A stretch of DNA of 64,000 nt from Paragonimus skrjabini miyazakii (taxonomy: Eukaryota; Platyhelminthes; Trematoda; Plagiorchiida; Troglotrematidae): assembly GCA_014338405.1 (NCBI GenBank), contig JTDE01000117.1, positions 62,001 to 126,000 of the forward strand, in the 5' to 3' direction. The position numbers and the translations under genes are program-made. The notes beneath the pieces are model-generated. The model was not told the origin of the DNA, did no database searches, and worked only from the letters and a program-made list of their open reading frames with translations. How positions within the stretch are numbered: the first letter of the stretch is position 1; each line of letters starts with the position of its first letter. Of the stretch, positions 21,581-33,989 are shown one piece after another.

Positions 21581-21862
21581 AACCCCGTCAAACAACAAGG
21601 GCGATTCGTGCTAATTGGTTCTCCACCTGAAGATGTTGACTCATTGTCGAAGGACTGGGTTCTTGAAAATCTGTCCAACGCTGCGGCTGAGGTAGTAACC
21701 GATAGATCTGTCGGCAATAACGGTATAAATATCACGAGTTTCTCTGCGAACATCGATGAAAGATTACTTAAAATTCAAGTAACAGAGGGAGGTGAACTAA
21801 AACTTGATAATACCCCTATCGGATTTGTGATTGTTGAAACAGCGGCTACTGCAACTTCGTGA
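21581..21862 (+). CDS. Possible terminal exon, unknown protein
   Basis: This open frame ends at TGA (21860-21862). The peptide (LIGSPPEDVDSLSKDWVLEN, LSNAAAEVVTDRSV..., then ITSFSANIDERLLKIQVTEG and GFVIVETAATATS) has a convincingly protein-like, acidic composition. An AG at 21599 could be the acceptor, but its pyrimidine tract is poor. The opposite-strand frame at 21481-21753 is less convincing. Confidence 0.4.
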   Translation, partial: NPVKQQGRFVLIGSPPEDVDSLSKDWVLENLSNAAAEVVTDRSVGNNGINITSFSANIDERLLKIQVTEGGELKLDNTPIGFVIVETAATATS

Positions 21863-24027
21863 GCAGTAAAATCACACAGTCATTATAGCAGCAACCACCC
21901 AGCCACACGATGTGTGTGCGAACAATAGTTCGTATAGTAACAGTCCGAATCAGTAAGCTAAAACTGCAAACGAAAAAGTGAGAACAGGTCCGTGACAAAA
22001 AGCCTCTTTGACTGTCTGTACATGTTCATCCTCAAGTGGTCTAGCATTCTTTGTTCGCAAAACACAATAATCCATGTTACAACTCTCCACCACTTAAACG
22101 AGATCTCATCAGAAACTCAACCCTTCCCTGAGGGAAGTTTGTATCTAAAACCCTATATATCTATTGGAATCGCTTATGCAAAATGAAAGACTCGGTTGAA
22201 GCGCTCGAAAGCACGTGTATAGTAAACCACAATTCCCTCAGGGAATGTGACAAAACTAACAAAGAGAGCTTCGTACTGACACGAACATGCAAAAAACCAA
22301 ATCTCCTGCCGTACAGCGGAAACTCAGTTGATGTAGAGAGATCGCCGGTGCCAAGATGACCACTATCGCCAAAGAGAAACAACAGCTTATAGTCAATGAA
22401 TTGAATATTGCCTACGTCGAACTGTCGACTTTGTGAACTACTGGCTTACAAGTGAGCGAAGAATAACTGGTATTTATCATCACCTTCGATAATACAAACA
22501 CTAGATCGTCTACGAAGTAATCGATCGACTGGGTGTTTAGTCGTTTTCCTTCGAACCGTAGCACGCTTTATTTTTAAATCTATTCTTCATTAGATGCACT
22601 ATTCCACTCTGTGGGAACAAGGCATATTTAGTGCATGAGAAGAATTGTACTAATAGTTTCTTATTTATCACACAGTTCAAGCAAGTTTGAAATTTTGACA
22701 AAGAAGAATGGATTCACTTCGACATGCCTACAGTTTAGTTACTGGCGCGAATACCGTGTACATTTTTTGAAGCGGCTCATAATGGATGACCAGTAGATGA
22801 TACAGTTGTGATGTTATTGGTCGAAATAAGACTAAAGTAAGCATATATAAGAAGTAATTGTGATAAGGGTACACATTACATGGTAATTGGATTCTAACTG
22901 CGGCGTTGTCAGTGTACTTTGCTAGTTTGGCTTCCTGAAGCTGGGTCAACATAAGTTAGTAGACATTTGTCATGGTATGTCGTACATCTTCCATCTTATT
23001 CATTTAACAAATATCCCGAAGTCCAGATGGAATGCAATTAACGTTGTGTTATTTTATAAAAAGTGTTCGTGAAGCTTAGAACGGTTAGTTGAAAACGTCG
23101 GAAAAATTTTCAACTGCAAAATGGCAGAAAACCCAGTTTATCCGTTGTTATGTTTTATGAATAAGTGTACTAACTACCTTGTTATATCCAGCTTCGAACG
23201 TCGAATTGACAAATGTCTGTCTCTTGTCGTTTCTAAAAAAGGAAAGAGTTTGCAATTATTTTGGGTGCAAGTTGCGCGGTAAAACGTGGGTTTTACGAAA
23301 GGCATAACGATTATTATTTAGAGTAGTAGGTACCAGATTAACGTTTCATTTTAATGATACAGAATTGTGTGTATATAATCATACATAATTACAAGATCAT
23401 ACAAAAGGAGCTACTCGAATAGCATTCAGTTTTAATTGCTGAGAAATTGTGTGCATGGGAAAATACTGTTTTTGAACCAGACAATCTAAAGTATATCAAG
23501 CTAACCGTCAGACGGCTTTAATTCAGTAGTGTAAACGTTTGGCTTTGTAAAAATGGTGTCTATAAAAATTGTTACCTGTCTCAAATTGTTACCTGTTAAC
23601 AAATTCAGAACCCGAGTTGATATTTAGCGCCACTGTAGCAGAGAATATGACAGCTATCATTAAAAATGATCATCATAGCGATCGTTCAGTCAACAGGAGA
23701 TTGCATTTCGTATTGTAGACGAACATGCAACACATCCGCACTAACTGGAATGTACGTTTTCATTCTGTCAATTGCACTATCTCGGCAAGTTGCTGATCAC
23801 AATTTCAAAATTATACAGCTCACAAGGCTCCATGTCACCATGGCAACGGTCAGTTTCATCATACATGGTTTTAGTTCACAGATTGTATATTATAAAGGCA
23901 AATGTTCAATTTTTTTATCGGTTTTAAACAACACACTATATTCGCAACAGTAGCAATTTAACGAGGTTATTCCAAGTTTTCAAGTTTTCAAGCATTTCCT
24001 GCTTTAATAATCAGAATATTTACTTAC
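21863..24027. other. Unassigned stretch
   Basis: Short frames on both strands without good splice sites. A direct repeat of AATTGTTACCTGT occurs at about 23568 and 23586. Nothing else is seen. Confidence 0.4.
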
Positions 24028-24148
24028 CCATTTTATTTTCGCACATGAATGTTGCCCGGTACAGTAAACAAGCGGTTACTAAGTGGCGCCAGTATGGCAC
24101 ACTTGATGTCCTGGCAGCACGCATTGTATACAATGGTGCTGATATCAT
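24028..24148 (-). CDS. Candidate first coding exon, unknown protein
   Basis: ATG at 24148 opens 40 codons plus one base to a GTAAGT donor. It reads MISAPLYTMRAARTSSVPYW, RHLVTACLLYRATFMCENKM. A second in-frame ATG is at 24124. The opposite strand also has an 83-codon frame, so the strand is not certain. Confidence 0.35.
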
Positions 24149-24826
24149 CAGACAACTTTACTTCATTTCATTTTGCACACGCCAGACTATATAGGGAGCA
24201 GACTTTTGTCCAAATTATAAAAGCCTTTATTTTCGAACCATATAAAATTGTGACGAAGGAACGAATGGAGAACACGATTAAAATCTTGGCCAGACGGTAG
24301 AAAACGCACCTAACTTACGTCCAATCTGTGACAGCTTTAAACTGAAGAAACTCATTCACGAGACTCCTGACGTTTTCCTATCAACCGTATGATTATTACG
24401 AGCAGGTTGAGGATGTTTGTTCAACTGAACCAATGTGGTTTTCAACCTTTATCCCCAGGAGGATAAAAACACATCTACAGCGATAGGTTTTGTGAATATG
24501 AGTGACAACTAAAACACCCAATCGTGCAGGCACATAACCTGTTCTCTTCGTTGATCATGATAGTGGAGAATGGCAGTCAAAAACTCTGAGTCTCGTTTGA
24601 GATTACTGAAATCGATCAGCTTACTGTCTATAAAATTGTGACTGACCGGACGGCATCCACAATGTTCGATAAGTTGTAAAACGCAAAATGCTGAGCCTCA
24701 CTTGGTTACTGCCGAATACAAACTGATGAAAATGCCACAAAAAACAAATTTCATGGTCAAAATATAACATGGAGTCAACTGCACACCTGTCGCGATTGCA
24801 GCCCAAAAATCACATTAAAATGACAG

Positions 24827-25121
24827 CTATTCCAAGGCTAAGAAAAACCGCCAAGTTTTGTGGTCTAAGGGAAAAATAGTCTTATTCATCATTAGTAATA
24901 TACAGTACTGATGAGAAACATGTGTGTATGTCTGCGTTATGACGTATATTCTAGAAATAACCGGTCGAAGGATCAGCATTTTGAGACCCATTCTGCTGAA
25001 ATAATCAAGGTCAGTGTGAAGCCTAATTGATACCAGAAAAGTGATGATCCTCTTGGCAGTCCCGGTACCTACTTCAAATAGAACGCTACGATAACTGTAC
25101 ATCTGGTCGTCTTTTACAATC
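24827..25121 (-). CDS. Possible exon, unknown
   Basis: After an AAG acceptor (GTTTCTAATGAAG) the frame reads IVKDDQMYSYRSVLFEVGTG and continues open to 24827. A GTAGGT donor after ...SVLFE could end it early. Acceptor type and exon end are uncertain. Confidence 0.28.
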
Positions 25122-25428
25122 ACTTCATTAGAAACCCCAATGGTATTTTTGCGTATCCCAAGGAATAGTCTGCTCCGCCAGTCAGGAAGAGTCGAATAAT
25201 TCGCTGTGAAACTTAAAAAACTGATAATTTGAAAGTGTCGTTGATTGAATGGAGCCTCACGGATGAAACAGTTGCAAGTGACGGTTTTATTTAACCTTGC
25301 TGAAACAAGAACGGAACGTCAGAAATATGCTAAATGAGATTTAGTGTGATCTGAGCACAACTGCTCATCAAAAGAAGCGGAATTTATAGCGTGTTGATTG
25401 ATTACTACTAACTTGCTTACTAACTTAC

Positions 25429-25636
25429 ATTGCATTGTTGAAACTAAGTTTCGCACATTGCGATGTAGATAAGAGGACGTAATCAGGTGGTTCATATCAA
25501 TTATCGTCGTATTTATGAAGTGCCGTAGGAAGGAGTTCACTGATCGGAGATGAAAGAAAGCGTCATGGCTTACAAGCCAGCGTGTTAAAGATGGCAGCAC
25601 TTGGGATATACTGTTTCTCAAGTTTGCCATCAACAT
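25429..25636 (-). CDS. Candidate first coding exon, unknown protein
   Basis: ATG at 25636 (preceded by ACCGGTAG) opens 69 codons plus one base, ending at a GTAAGT donor. The peptide starts MLMANLRNSISQVLPSLTRW and continues LVSHDAFFHLRSVNSFLRHF; it is leucine/serine-rich and helix-like. The plus-strand frame 25582-26001 (139 codons) overlaps only its start and lacks splice support; it is treated as less likely. Confidence 0.45.
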
Positions 25637-26143
25637 CACTACCGGTGTGCGGCTCAGTGCGAAAAGGAAGTGAGCCTGAGCGTTTTTTGATGCAAATGAA
25701 GCACGTGCTTAGGGTTTGGGGATCGGGTATGATGACGATGAATAATCACACTCTGCTGCTTAGTTGTAGACAAGTGAATACAATGACAGCACAACAGAAG
25801 TACTTTCAAGGTTATAAGCAAGCAAGGAATGCCATTTGTATTCGTGAAGTTTTCAGTGAGATATTTACTGTTCTAGAGTTATTACTGTACGCAAGCAAGT
25901 GTTCCCATTTGGTGTACTATAACACTTCACCTAATTCATTTTCCCCTATAAACCGTGTAGTGCCACTTGCTTCCAGTATTGGCATTTCGGTTGTTTTATG
26001 AACATAACTGCTGCGACGCTTTCACAAGGAAAGCAAGTTGATTACTACCTCATAGACCTCAACAAGTATAGTGATTTTTCTGTTTTCTGCTGCGAGAGAT
26101 GTCCTAGTCTTGAATTCATAGACTGTAGTTAACAGAACAGTTA

Positions 26144-26953
26144 ATGATGAGTAGTCGTAAGGGGCCGAGTGGAAAGTCTGTGGGGATGCGACAGCTGCGA
26201 TCAATTGTGGGTGATGTTCAACTTGAAATTAACCAAATCCCCGACTACTCATCAGTAATCTAAAATATCGCCTAGCAGGTTTCATGAGATTGGAGATCTC
26301 GACCTGTCTAGGAAGTCCTAATCGCAGGGTTATCGATTGGAGTTAACGGACAGTAAATGTGTTTCCATTTCGAGACGATCGGGCAACCTGATCATTACTC
26401 ACAAGCGAAAGTGGTTGAGAGTCCACATAGGATAAATCGGTCGTGCCTAATGTGAGGTGAATGGCGCAGTGGTAAACACGGTTGCCTCATGAACAGCGTG
26501 TCCGTAGTTCAAGTCCAGGCAGTAACGATGATATGCACTACTGGGGAGCTCTAATGGGAAAAAAACTCGAGTCTAGTGCTTCTTTTCGAAAGGGGCCGAC
26601 TGAACAGCCTTATGTGAATGCGACAGCTGCGATCAATTGTGGGTGAGGTTCAAATTGAAATAGAACAGTTGCTATGTCTGCCATCAAGAAGATCGGGTGA
26701 TCTAAACATTACTCGCAGACCAAGGTAACTAAGCCCTTGCAAACGATAGTTTAGTCTAGTCCGGTAGGAGCACATTGGAGTAGTGGTCAACACGGCTGTC
26801 TCAGGAAAGCGTATTCAATGTTCAAATCCTGTCCGTGGCACGGATGTACACAACAGTCAAGCTCTAACAATGGCGAGACCCGGGTTTAGCGTTTCGTTTT
26901 TTTATGGGACAAATTGAAAGTTCTGTGCGATCAACTGTGAGTGATTTTCAGCT
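26144..26953 (+). repeat. Tandem array of the hammerhead SINE
   Basis: Three successive units run head to tail. The block GGGGCCGA recurs at 26161 and 26592 (period 431), and its degenerate counterpart lies near 26904 (about 312, because that unit lacks roughly 120 bases of the middle block). Unit 2 has an A box TGGCGCAGTGGTAA (26462), a B box AGTTCAAGTCC (26506) and a hammerhead (26535-26579). Unit 3 has diverged boxes (AGTAGTGGTCAA, TGTTCAAATCC). The left edge 26144-26157 is an inverted ATGATGAGTAGTCG fragment. Confidence 0.88.
26535..26579 (+). ncRNA. Hammerhead ribozyme, inactivated copy
   Basis: Stem I GCACTA/TAGTGC and stem III ACTCGAGT are preserved, but the core reads CTGGGGA (A6 lost), stem II is broken (GCTCT against GGAAA) and the G of GAAA is gone. 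Cleavage is not expected. Confidence 0.8.
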
Positions 26954-29397
26954 TACGTATATCTTGCATACATAATAGACAGAAAAGACGCGAGCGGTTA
27001 GTAAACGATTTCTCGTACCACCTCATATCCACAGCAAGGTCTGTTATGGAACGAGTGAATGGATGTCGGCCTGAGACTATTCCACTCCTCACTTTGTTCT
27101 TCTTGATGTCTTTCTTTGATCACCCTTCATTTTAGTGTCAGTGATTCTAACCTGATGACTGATCGCGGATAATGAGTTTCAGTAGGAGTCCTCTCTCTTT
27201 TTGTATATTTGGACCTATGCAGTCTAGGTGGGGTCGGAAAATATGAGTAGATTCACGGTCTGTTATTTGAAGAATCGGCGATCTGTCCTTAATCATACAA
27301 GTAAATTGGCATGACATGAGTCCGCAGCGCATACAGTTGTCTTCAACCGACGTTACGTTAGCTACTTGCTAGTCCAGTTATCTGTATTATGTCTGGCAGA
27401 AACGAGCGATGTTCAGACATTTGCTGGGGAGTTATGTCAGACAGTCCATACGACCAAATATTTCTGACACCTACTGAGAGGCTTTATTTAGTTAATACTG
27501 TTGTGATGCACTGAGATGAACACATTCGCAAGTCTAGCGCGAATAAGGTCGTTGCTATTCATGTGTCTGCTATGAAAGTGACAGCAAGGGACATCAGTGC
27601 AATTTTCTGATGCACACTTTGGATTACTCATATCTACAGCCATTCACCGAGCATCGCCAGGCAAGGCTCGTTGCGATTAAACTATTTGGAAGTATAACAG
27701 TCAGTAATTTACCGACTTAGGTCAATTGTTTTCTTCACGCACTCATGTCCGGTCAACCAATCAAAGTAGTAAAACAGGAAACTGAAAGGTTTCATTGTAT
27801 ATCTCGAAGCAAACAACATAGACATATACATTTGCATTGTACCTGACCAATTGATAAATGACCAAAAAGGAGTTAGTTTCGTCACATTGTCACAATATGT
27901 ACAAATCTGTTTTATTCCCATCTACTTTTTATTCATCAACTATAAACTCGTGTGCATTGCAATCGTTCGATGATTGTACCAATAAAATGTGTGCATTGTG
28001 TTTTTAAAATTGAGCTCTTTACCCCCTAATGATTGGATACACACGAATCGCTTTGATATAACCGTGTTGGCGACCAATACAGCTGAAAGTCAACTGTTTA
28101 AGAGCTGAACGAACAAAGTGAGATCTTGTGTTTTTCGAAATAGCTACGCCGCACCCATGAGGTGTGGTTCTTCATTTATCAAGTTCATAAGGTAAAACTT
28201 TTAATCACCATGACTGTATTGTTCACGTTATTTTAGTCATCATTTTGGTTAAGGGATTTATGGAAATCGTTCAGCTGTTTGGGTATGTATGCAGCTGCGG
28301 AAGCTACGTGAATAGACCTGTGTATAAGTTGAACAAACGAGGTGTGTATATGTATGGCTTGGGCTTCTCTTGTCAATCCTGATCACCCTCGGTAATATAG
28401 AGAAATCCACCTGTTCTATGTAATGCTCGTATTGCGACCAAAATAGCTGCCGGGAGACATGTCCTCCGAGACAAAAGAACTGTCAGTCTGCACTCAGTTG
28501 CGCGCACTACATGGCGCCATTTGTTCGTGAGTCACAAATTGTAAGACCGAATATCTAGTAGCGATGGTTGGGCGAAATCACTCTCTTAGTCAGTCTACCC
28601 GTACTAACGACGGCTAGTCGCGTCAAGCATGCATTGTCTATGATGTAGCGGAATGCGCTAAAACAGTGGGGTGTGTGATGGATCACTCAGTGATGCCAAA
28701 TAAAGACAGTTAACAGTAGGTAAGCTTATATTCGTCAAGTTAATCTGTATAACACATTTCTGACAAAATGTTTGATTGGAGATATTGATAACTAATACGT
28801 TTAATGGCTTTAGATATTTACTGATGTGATGCGTTGTTTGTGAAACTGATCAGTGAATGCTGTGAGGGGTTAGCTTTTATCTGGTGTATTATTTTCGCAT
28901 TTGTGTTTGGTGGTAGGTAGGCAAGGTGAAGACACTTTCATGTTGGATGTTTCGTTTACAAATACGATTTTTTTTCAAATAATACTAATCCTAACCTTAT
29001 TTCATTTTTACACCTCATGTTTCTAGTTCCTTACGTGGTTACATTATAGTGAGGCGTGAACATTGACAAATAATATTATTTGATCAGTGATGAAATAAGT
29101 CAGGAATTGTTTTCAAAATTTGATTCGTTTTTGTGTACTGCCATTACAAGTAACTTAAGAAACCATTCCTGAGGGATTTAAATTTGGGCTGTACGATAAT
29201 CACCTGAGCATAACTGACACAGTTTTCTTCAATTATATTTTATTAACTTCGATGGATTGGAGTCGTTTTTTGCATGTAGGTTTCATAAGATGTTTGAGTT
29301 CATTTCGATAGCGGATGTTCAGTCCGACCAACAAAGACAATACTGAAAGCGGATTATCATGTGAGCACGGAGTTGATAGATACTTCCTGGCACGTAC

Positions 29398-29570
29398 CCA
29401 TAGTTAGGAACCAGACCAGCAACCACGGCATCACGCACTTCCGGAATTTCACAAAGTTCTTGCCTTATGAGGTCGGCCGGTAGACTAATCGGTTGATCAG
29501 CAAGCGAGTGAGGTTTCGTCAAATATCCAGAAAGATTTCGACGACGGTCAATTACAACCAGGTCCACCGG
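29398..29570 (-). CDS. Candidate internal exon, unknown protein
   Basis: Acceptor CTTACTTATCGTTAG, 57 codons plus two bases, donor GTACGT. The peptide is PVDLVVIDRRRNLSGYLTKP, HSLADQPISLPADLIRQELC, EIPEVRDAVVAGLVPNY; charge pattern and codon use look genuinely coding. The frame stays open past the donor to 29319. No domain is recognised. Confidence 0.55.
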
Positions 29571-30017
29571 CTAACGATAAGTAAGATTGAGAAGGAAGAA
29601 CACATTAGGATATTTCTAGCCAGATGATCTTGAAAGGTTATCACGCATAACATTATTAACTCAAGCAGTTTCCGCAAGAATCGAATATGACATTATACAG
29701 CAAATCACTGACACAAGTAATTTGAGTGAATGTTATATTGTGATTACTAGTTGTAGTAAATCACCAGGTGGCCGAAAGTCGTTGCCAGCTTTGTTTGCTT
29801 TTGCCAGCTTGTAATGTTTTCATGTGACTGAAATTTGTATTTTGTTGGTATGTCCGGATGTCTCTCTCACCTTCTAAAAGAATTGGTTATAGAGAATTAT
29901 GGACTTTTTGTTTACTGTACTTATAAAAATGTACGTAGTATCGTAACATTTGCGCAGAATAACCAGTGTTTCACAAAAGTTTCAAGTGTAACTCGATTGA
30001 ATTAAAATCATTTCTAG

Positions 30018-30261
30018 AAAGATGCGGCTATTCAACAGAATGAAGGTACGTGCAAATTATATGTTCACAATGACTGAGGTTCGACGTATTAAGGAAAAAT
30101 TTGCCCTACAAATTTCCCATATTCGCGGCGTGAGGAAAAATATACGGTCACAAAAATCGGCTGACGAACGTGTTATGAGCAGACGTTTAGGACTTTCGTT
30201 TGCCTCGCCTGAAACTTTTTTCAGATGGAATATTAAGCAATTTTGCCTCCAACTCACCTAG
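30018..30261 (+). CDS. Candidate exon or micro-exon, basic peptide
   Basis: An acceptor (ATCATTTCTAG) opens a frame MRLFNRMKVRANYMFTMTEV, then RRIKEKFALQISHIRGVRKN and on to a TAG at 30261. A GTACGT donor after base 30045 would instead leave a 28-base micro-exon. The long form is arginine/lysine-rich. Confidence 0.35.
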
Positions 30262-31288
30262 TTCAGCTCGTTACAGGCGGTCTGCTTTTCAAATAAATGT
30301 TGCTTCGGGCGCTTTATTGTGAACTAATTATTGCTGTATCAAGAAAGTGTCTGAAATCAGGGATTGAATTTTCGTCAAAACTCGTAACAGAAGCACAGAT
30401 GTTATAATTTTTATCGGCCGGGGAACAGTTGCAATGCAAATCAGTTCAGTCGTAACTTTCAGACTTGCGGTAAGTACGCATCGTGACCACACATAATTTC
30501 GTGATAGAAAACCACTTTTGAAATGTGGTAGCTGGTGTGAGTTCAAAAAATGCCTTTGAAAACACTTTGCACCTACGGCATGGGTCACCCGCAGTCCTCA
30601 AATTTTCGGTCGTCTTTATCAACGGTTAAAATCGATATACGTACCTAGCGAGTTACATGTTGCAATGGTTAATAACCAAAGACCAATCCTTGTTTACGTC
30701 ACCACATGTTCCCCCTTTCTTTTCGAACCACCCATTTGGCTGTCATCTCTCTTATATGCTCTAACCGTTTAGTTCAACGTACTCTTCACTCCTCACTGTC
30801 AAGTATTCGTCCCAACTATCCGAAGGCGGTTGGTATACACCGACTGAACGGATGAACATAGTTTCTGCAATCCATTCGTGTGAACTGAACCATGCTTGTG
30901 TTCTCGGGAAGAGTTTACTTCATGCAAAAAGCCTGCACCATTTGCACGTACTATGAACATATTGATCCGCTTTTTCTTTCTTGAAATAATGTAGGTATGT
31001 TTAGAGCACTTGCAGAATTTTGGCCTATATTTCAAGCTAACTGGAATGGTAAATTTTGTAAATTAAATCAGTCACAAAAGATTTAACAGTTTTCACACTG
31101 ATCATGCTCATATAGGTGCTTATAACCAAATCAAGTACAGATGCGTACGGCTTGCTCATTTGAAACGCAGTTTCTCCGCAAGGTTGAGATAGATCAAAAC
31201 TATTGTTATTGGAGCATAGAATACAAAGCGTTTCCGACCCGCTGCAATAAATGTGGAGTTACACTAATGAAAGGTTATAAGCAATAGA

Positions 31289-31334
31289 ATGTCAGCTGAC
31301 ATCTTCGATGTTAAAGTGGCCGTCATCAGTTTAG
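31289..31334 (+). CDS. Candidate first coding exon
   Basis: ATG at 31289 starts MSADIFDVKVAVISL plus one base before a GTAAGA donor; an AATAG acceptor lies just upstream. A beta-strand-like VKVAVISLG start is seen in many nucleotide-binding folds, but the fragment is far too short to assign. No next exon was found. Confidence 0.35.
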
Positions 31335-32984
31335 GTAAGATATATTTCTATACGAAGACCAGTTACTTAAACATAAGAGCAGCGTATACAACGACGTGGC
31401 TACACAAACATCGCTACCGTGGACCAGCATTCGTTGGAAGTTAGTTGGATTTTGTTGTGAGGTTCGGAAGGCAAATTTTCTTTTGGTTTATAAAAATGTC
31501 TGATGCCGACAGATTGATTCTCACCCAGCATAAACGTTAATGAACTTCGTACAACAGTCTCAATGATGAGCTCCAAAAGTCAACGCTAATAACATTGTAT
31601 CACCTAATGGCATATGTATTACGTTAACCGGTTGCAGTAATGATATCGCTATTCCATATATATTACTAAAGTAGACTAGAGTGTTAAACTGTCGTAGGTC
31701 TTTGCATCTCCACTCTTTCGATCAAAGAAGTCAGTCCTATTAGAGATCAGTCAAATTGTATAAATGCCAAAATATGCTTACACCTATTTAATGGCTTTGT
31801 TTCCAAACTGTGTAAAAATGATTGCTAACCGCTGGTAGTCAAGAATAACATCAAATCATTTATAAGTTCAGCTGAAACTATTCTCATTATACAAATGACT
31901 GCTTGCCCAAATAATTATTGCGCTACCATTACGTCAAACTATTTTGACTGAATTATATACATGGTGCTATGTGTCCGTAATATTGACAGGGTTCCATCGA
32001 CAACCGTAATACAAGTGATCAGAGTGAGTTATTCATCATAGCTAGACAGCATGTTTGAAGTAGATGAAACCTCTGTAATACCATCATATCTAAGGTAGTC
32101 TGATATGCTCACCTATACCAATTCCATCATCCACTAAGAAATTTGTTTGTGTACACTGTAAACCGATACTTTATGATCAGACCACTGGAACAGTTGACGT
32201 AAAAGGTGCGACGTTGCCTTGTCGCAGCATATTTAATCTGTAGTATGATGTACGAATCTTTAATGAAAAGATCGGAAAAGATCTATACACACATCGAAAA
32301 CCCCAAGCCCACATATTTGATAGCTTGGCTGTCGAAATGTTCCAGTAGATTAATATAGTTTATGGCTTGTGACTGTGACCGCTAGTCAGCTCTGTTTATG
32401 TTGCACGTTAATGTGTTTTTTAAATATGGTTGATAGGCTGCAGACGAATTTCAGGTCAACATTTCTAATTAATATTTTTGTTTTGTACGCTCAGTTGTAG
32501 ACATGCTCTCCCGGTTTCATCAGATCAATTCTCAACAGTGTAAGAAAAATTCAGCTGCATATTCAATTTTGTACGCTTTCTCTAAAGAGTGAATTTTTAG
32601 CGATTACAAGGAGAACGAATGAGTGCCACATGTCCACCAGGGATATTTTTATTGACCACTGATCATGTTGGGTGGGGTATTATAATATTCAGTCCTCGGA
32701 TGTAGACATAGGAAGTTAATACATTGTGCATTAAACCTAATGTTATTTGTTGACTTCTAACAATCGGCATCATATTTTGAGTCTCCGTTTAACTGACACA
32801 TTAAAGCTATCCCTTTTTTGCAGCCGTTGTTCAACTACGGGCAATAATGGTCACAAGTTGGATATTCTTAAAGTGACCAGTAACGTTTGTAAAATGTCCA
32901 ATTGGTAATTTAAGTTCTTCTACAAATTGTCTGCAGTGGAGTAAAGTTCTGAAGAAGTCTGGATGGGAAGTTTATTTTACTACG
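31335..32984. other. Mostly unassigned stretch
   Basis: Contains a possible 34-base exon at 31990-32023 (acceptor AATATTGACAG, donor GTGAGT, two open phases). Otherwise AT-rich with no support for genes. Confidence 0.35.
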
Positions 32985-33875
32985 AAACCTGCGATCAGTT
33001 CTGAGTGACGTTCGAATTAGGATTAGCCAAATATCAGATTACTCATAACTAATATAAAATACCGCCTAACAGTAAGAAAAAAATCAGAGTTTTTGACCTG
33101 AATCGAAAGTCCTAACCGTGAGGTTGTCTCTTGGGATTACTAGGATAGTTACTTTGTCTTCTGTCGTGATGATCGGGTAAACTGATAATTACTCGCGAGT
33201 AATTGTGACCGAGCATTCATGTAGGAGAATTATGTGGTGCCTAACTTGAAGTCAATAAAAAACGGTCGTGAAAACGTGACCGTAATTTTAGTCTCGCCCG
33301 TGGCAAGAATAGTTGCTACTGTCGAGCTCTATTGAGAACGAAACTGGAGTCTAGTGCTTCCTTTCGAAGGGGGCCGACTAAAGACTATGAGAATGCGACA
33401 GCTGCGATCAGTTGTGAGTTGTGTTCAACTTATATGAAACAGCAAAATCCCCTACTACTTATCATTAATCAGAATGCCGCTCAACAAGTTAGACATCCGT
33501 GATTTCAACTTGGAGAGAAGTTCTAGTCGAGGGGTTGTCCACTGGAGTTAACAAGACAGTTGCTGTGTCTCTTCTCGGGGCGAGTGTGAAACCTGATCAT
33601 TTCTCACAAGCGAAAACGGTTGAGCTTTTACATACAATAATTCAATCGTGCCTAATGTTAGGTCAAGGACGCAGTGGTCAACACGATTGCCTTATGAAGC
33701 ATGACCGGAGTTCCAAACCCTGGCGTTGGCAAGAATTTGCAATATTGACAAATTCTAGCAGGATCAAAACTCAAGTCTAGTACTCATATCCTACAAAGGC
33801 TGGCTAAAAATGCCTATCTGAATTCGAAGACTTCAACCAAATGTGAGTGACGCTCTACTTGGAATTAATGTGTAT
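32985..33875 (+). repeat. Tandem pair of diverged hammerhead SINEs
   Basis: Two head-to-tail units with a period of about 427 bases (GGGCCGACTA at 33371, counterpart GGCTGGCTA at 33798). The first keeps GCGACAGCTGCGATCAGTTG, and the second has an A box GACGCAGTGGTCAA near 33668 and a B-box remnant GAGTTCCAAAC (33708). The block AAAATCCCCTACTACTTATC at about 33444 matches the variant at 19.39 kb. The reading frame 33499-33780 is repeat-derived. Confidence 0.85.
33313..33357 (+). ncRNA. Hammerhead ribozyme, degenerate copy
   Basis: The core is CTGTCGA (A6 to T), stem II GCTCT/AGAAC has one mismatch and GAAA is kept. Stem III keeps ACT..AGT, and stem I is weakened by wobble and mismatch (TTGCTA against TAGTGC). 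A further remnant in unit 2 (near 33740-33785) is unrecognisable apart from ACTCAAGTCTAGT. Confidence 0.75.
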
Positions 33876-33989
33876 CTTCATTAAAAAATCGGTTAATCTG
33901 CGAATAAACATGTATTTTGCGGTCTGCTCGGAATGATCAGGTATGTATTTTGCCGGTCATAATAGATATACAAAACATCAAAAAAATCA

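Noticed and set aside
24908..24925. CTGATGAGAAAC as a hammerhead core
   Set aside because: No bases are left for stem II between the two core motifs and the flanks do not pair.
25582..26001. 139-codon plus-strand frame, the longest in the window
   Set aside because: It has no splice sites and a less protein-like composition than the overlapping minus-strand exon with a GTAAGT donor; a few frames of this length are expected by chance.
33499..33780. 93-codon plus-strand frame
   Set aside because: It lies wholly within the second diverged SINE unit.
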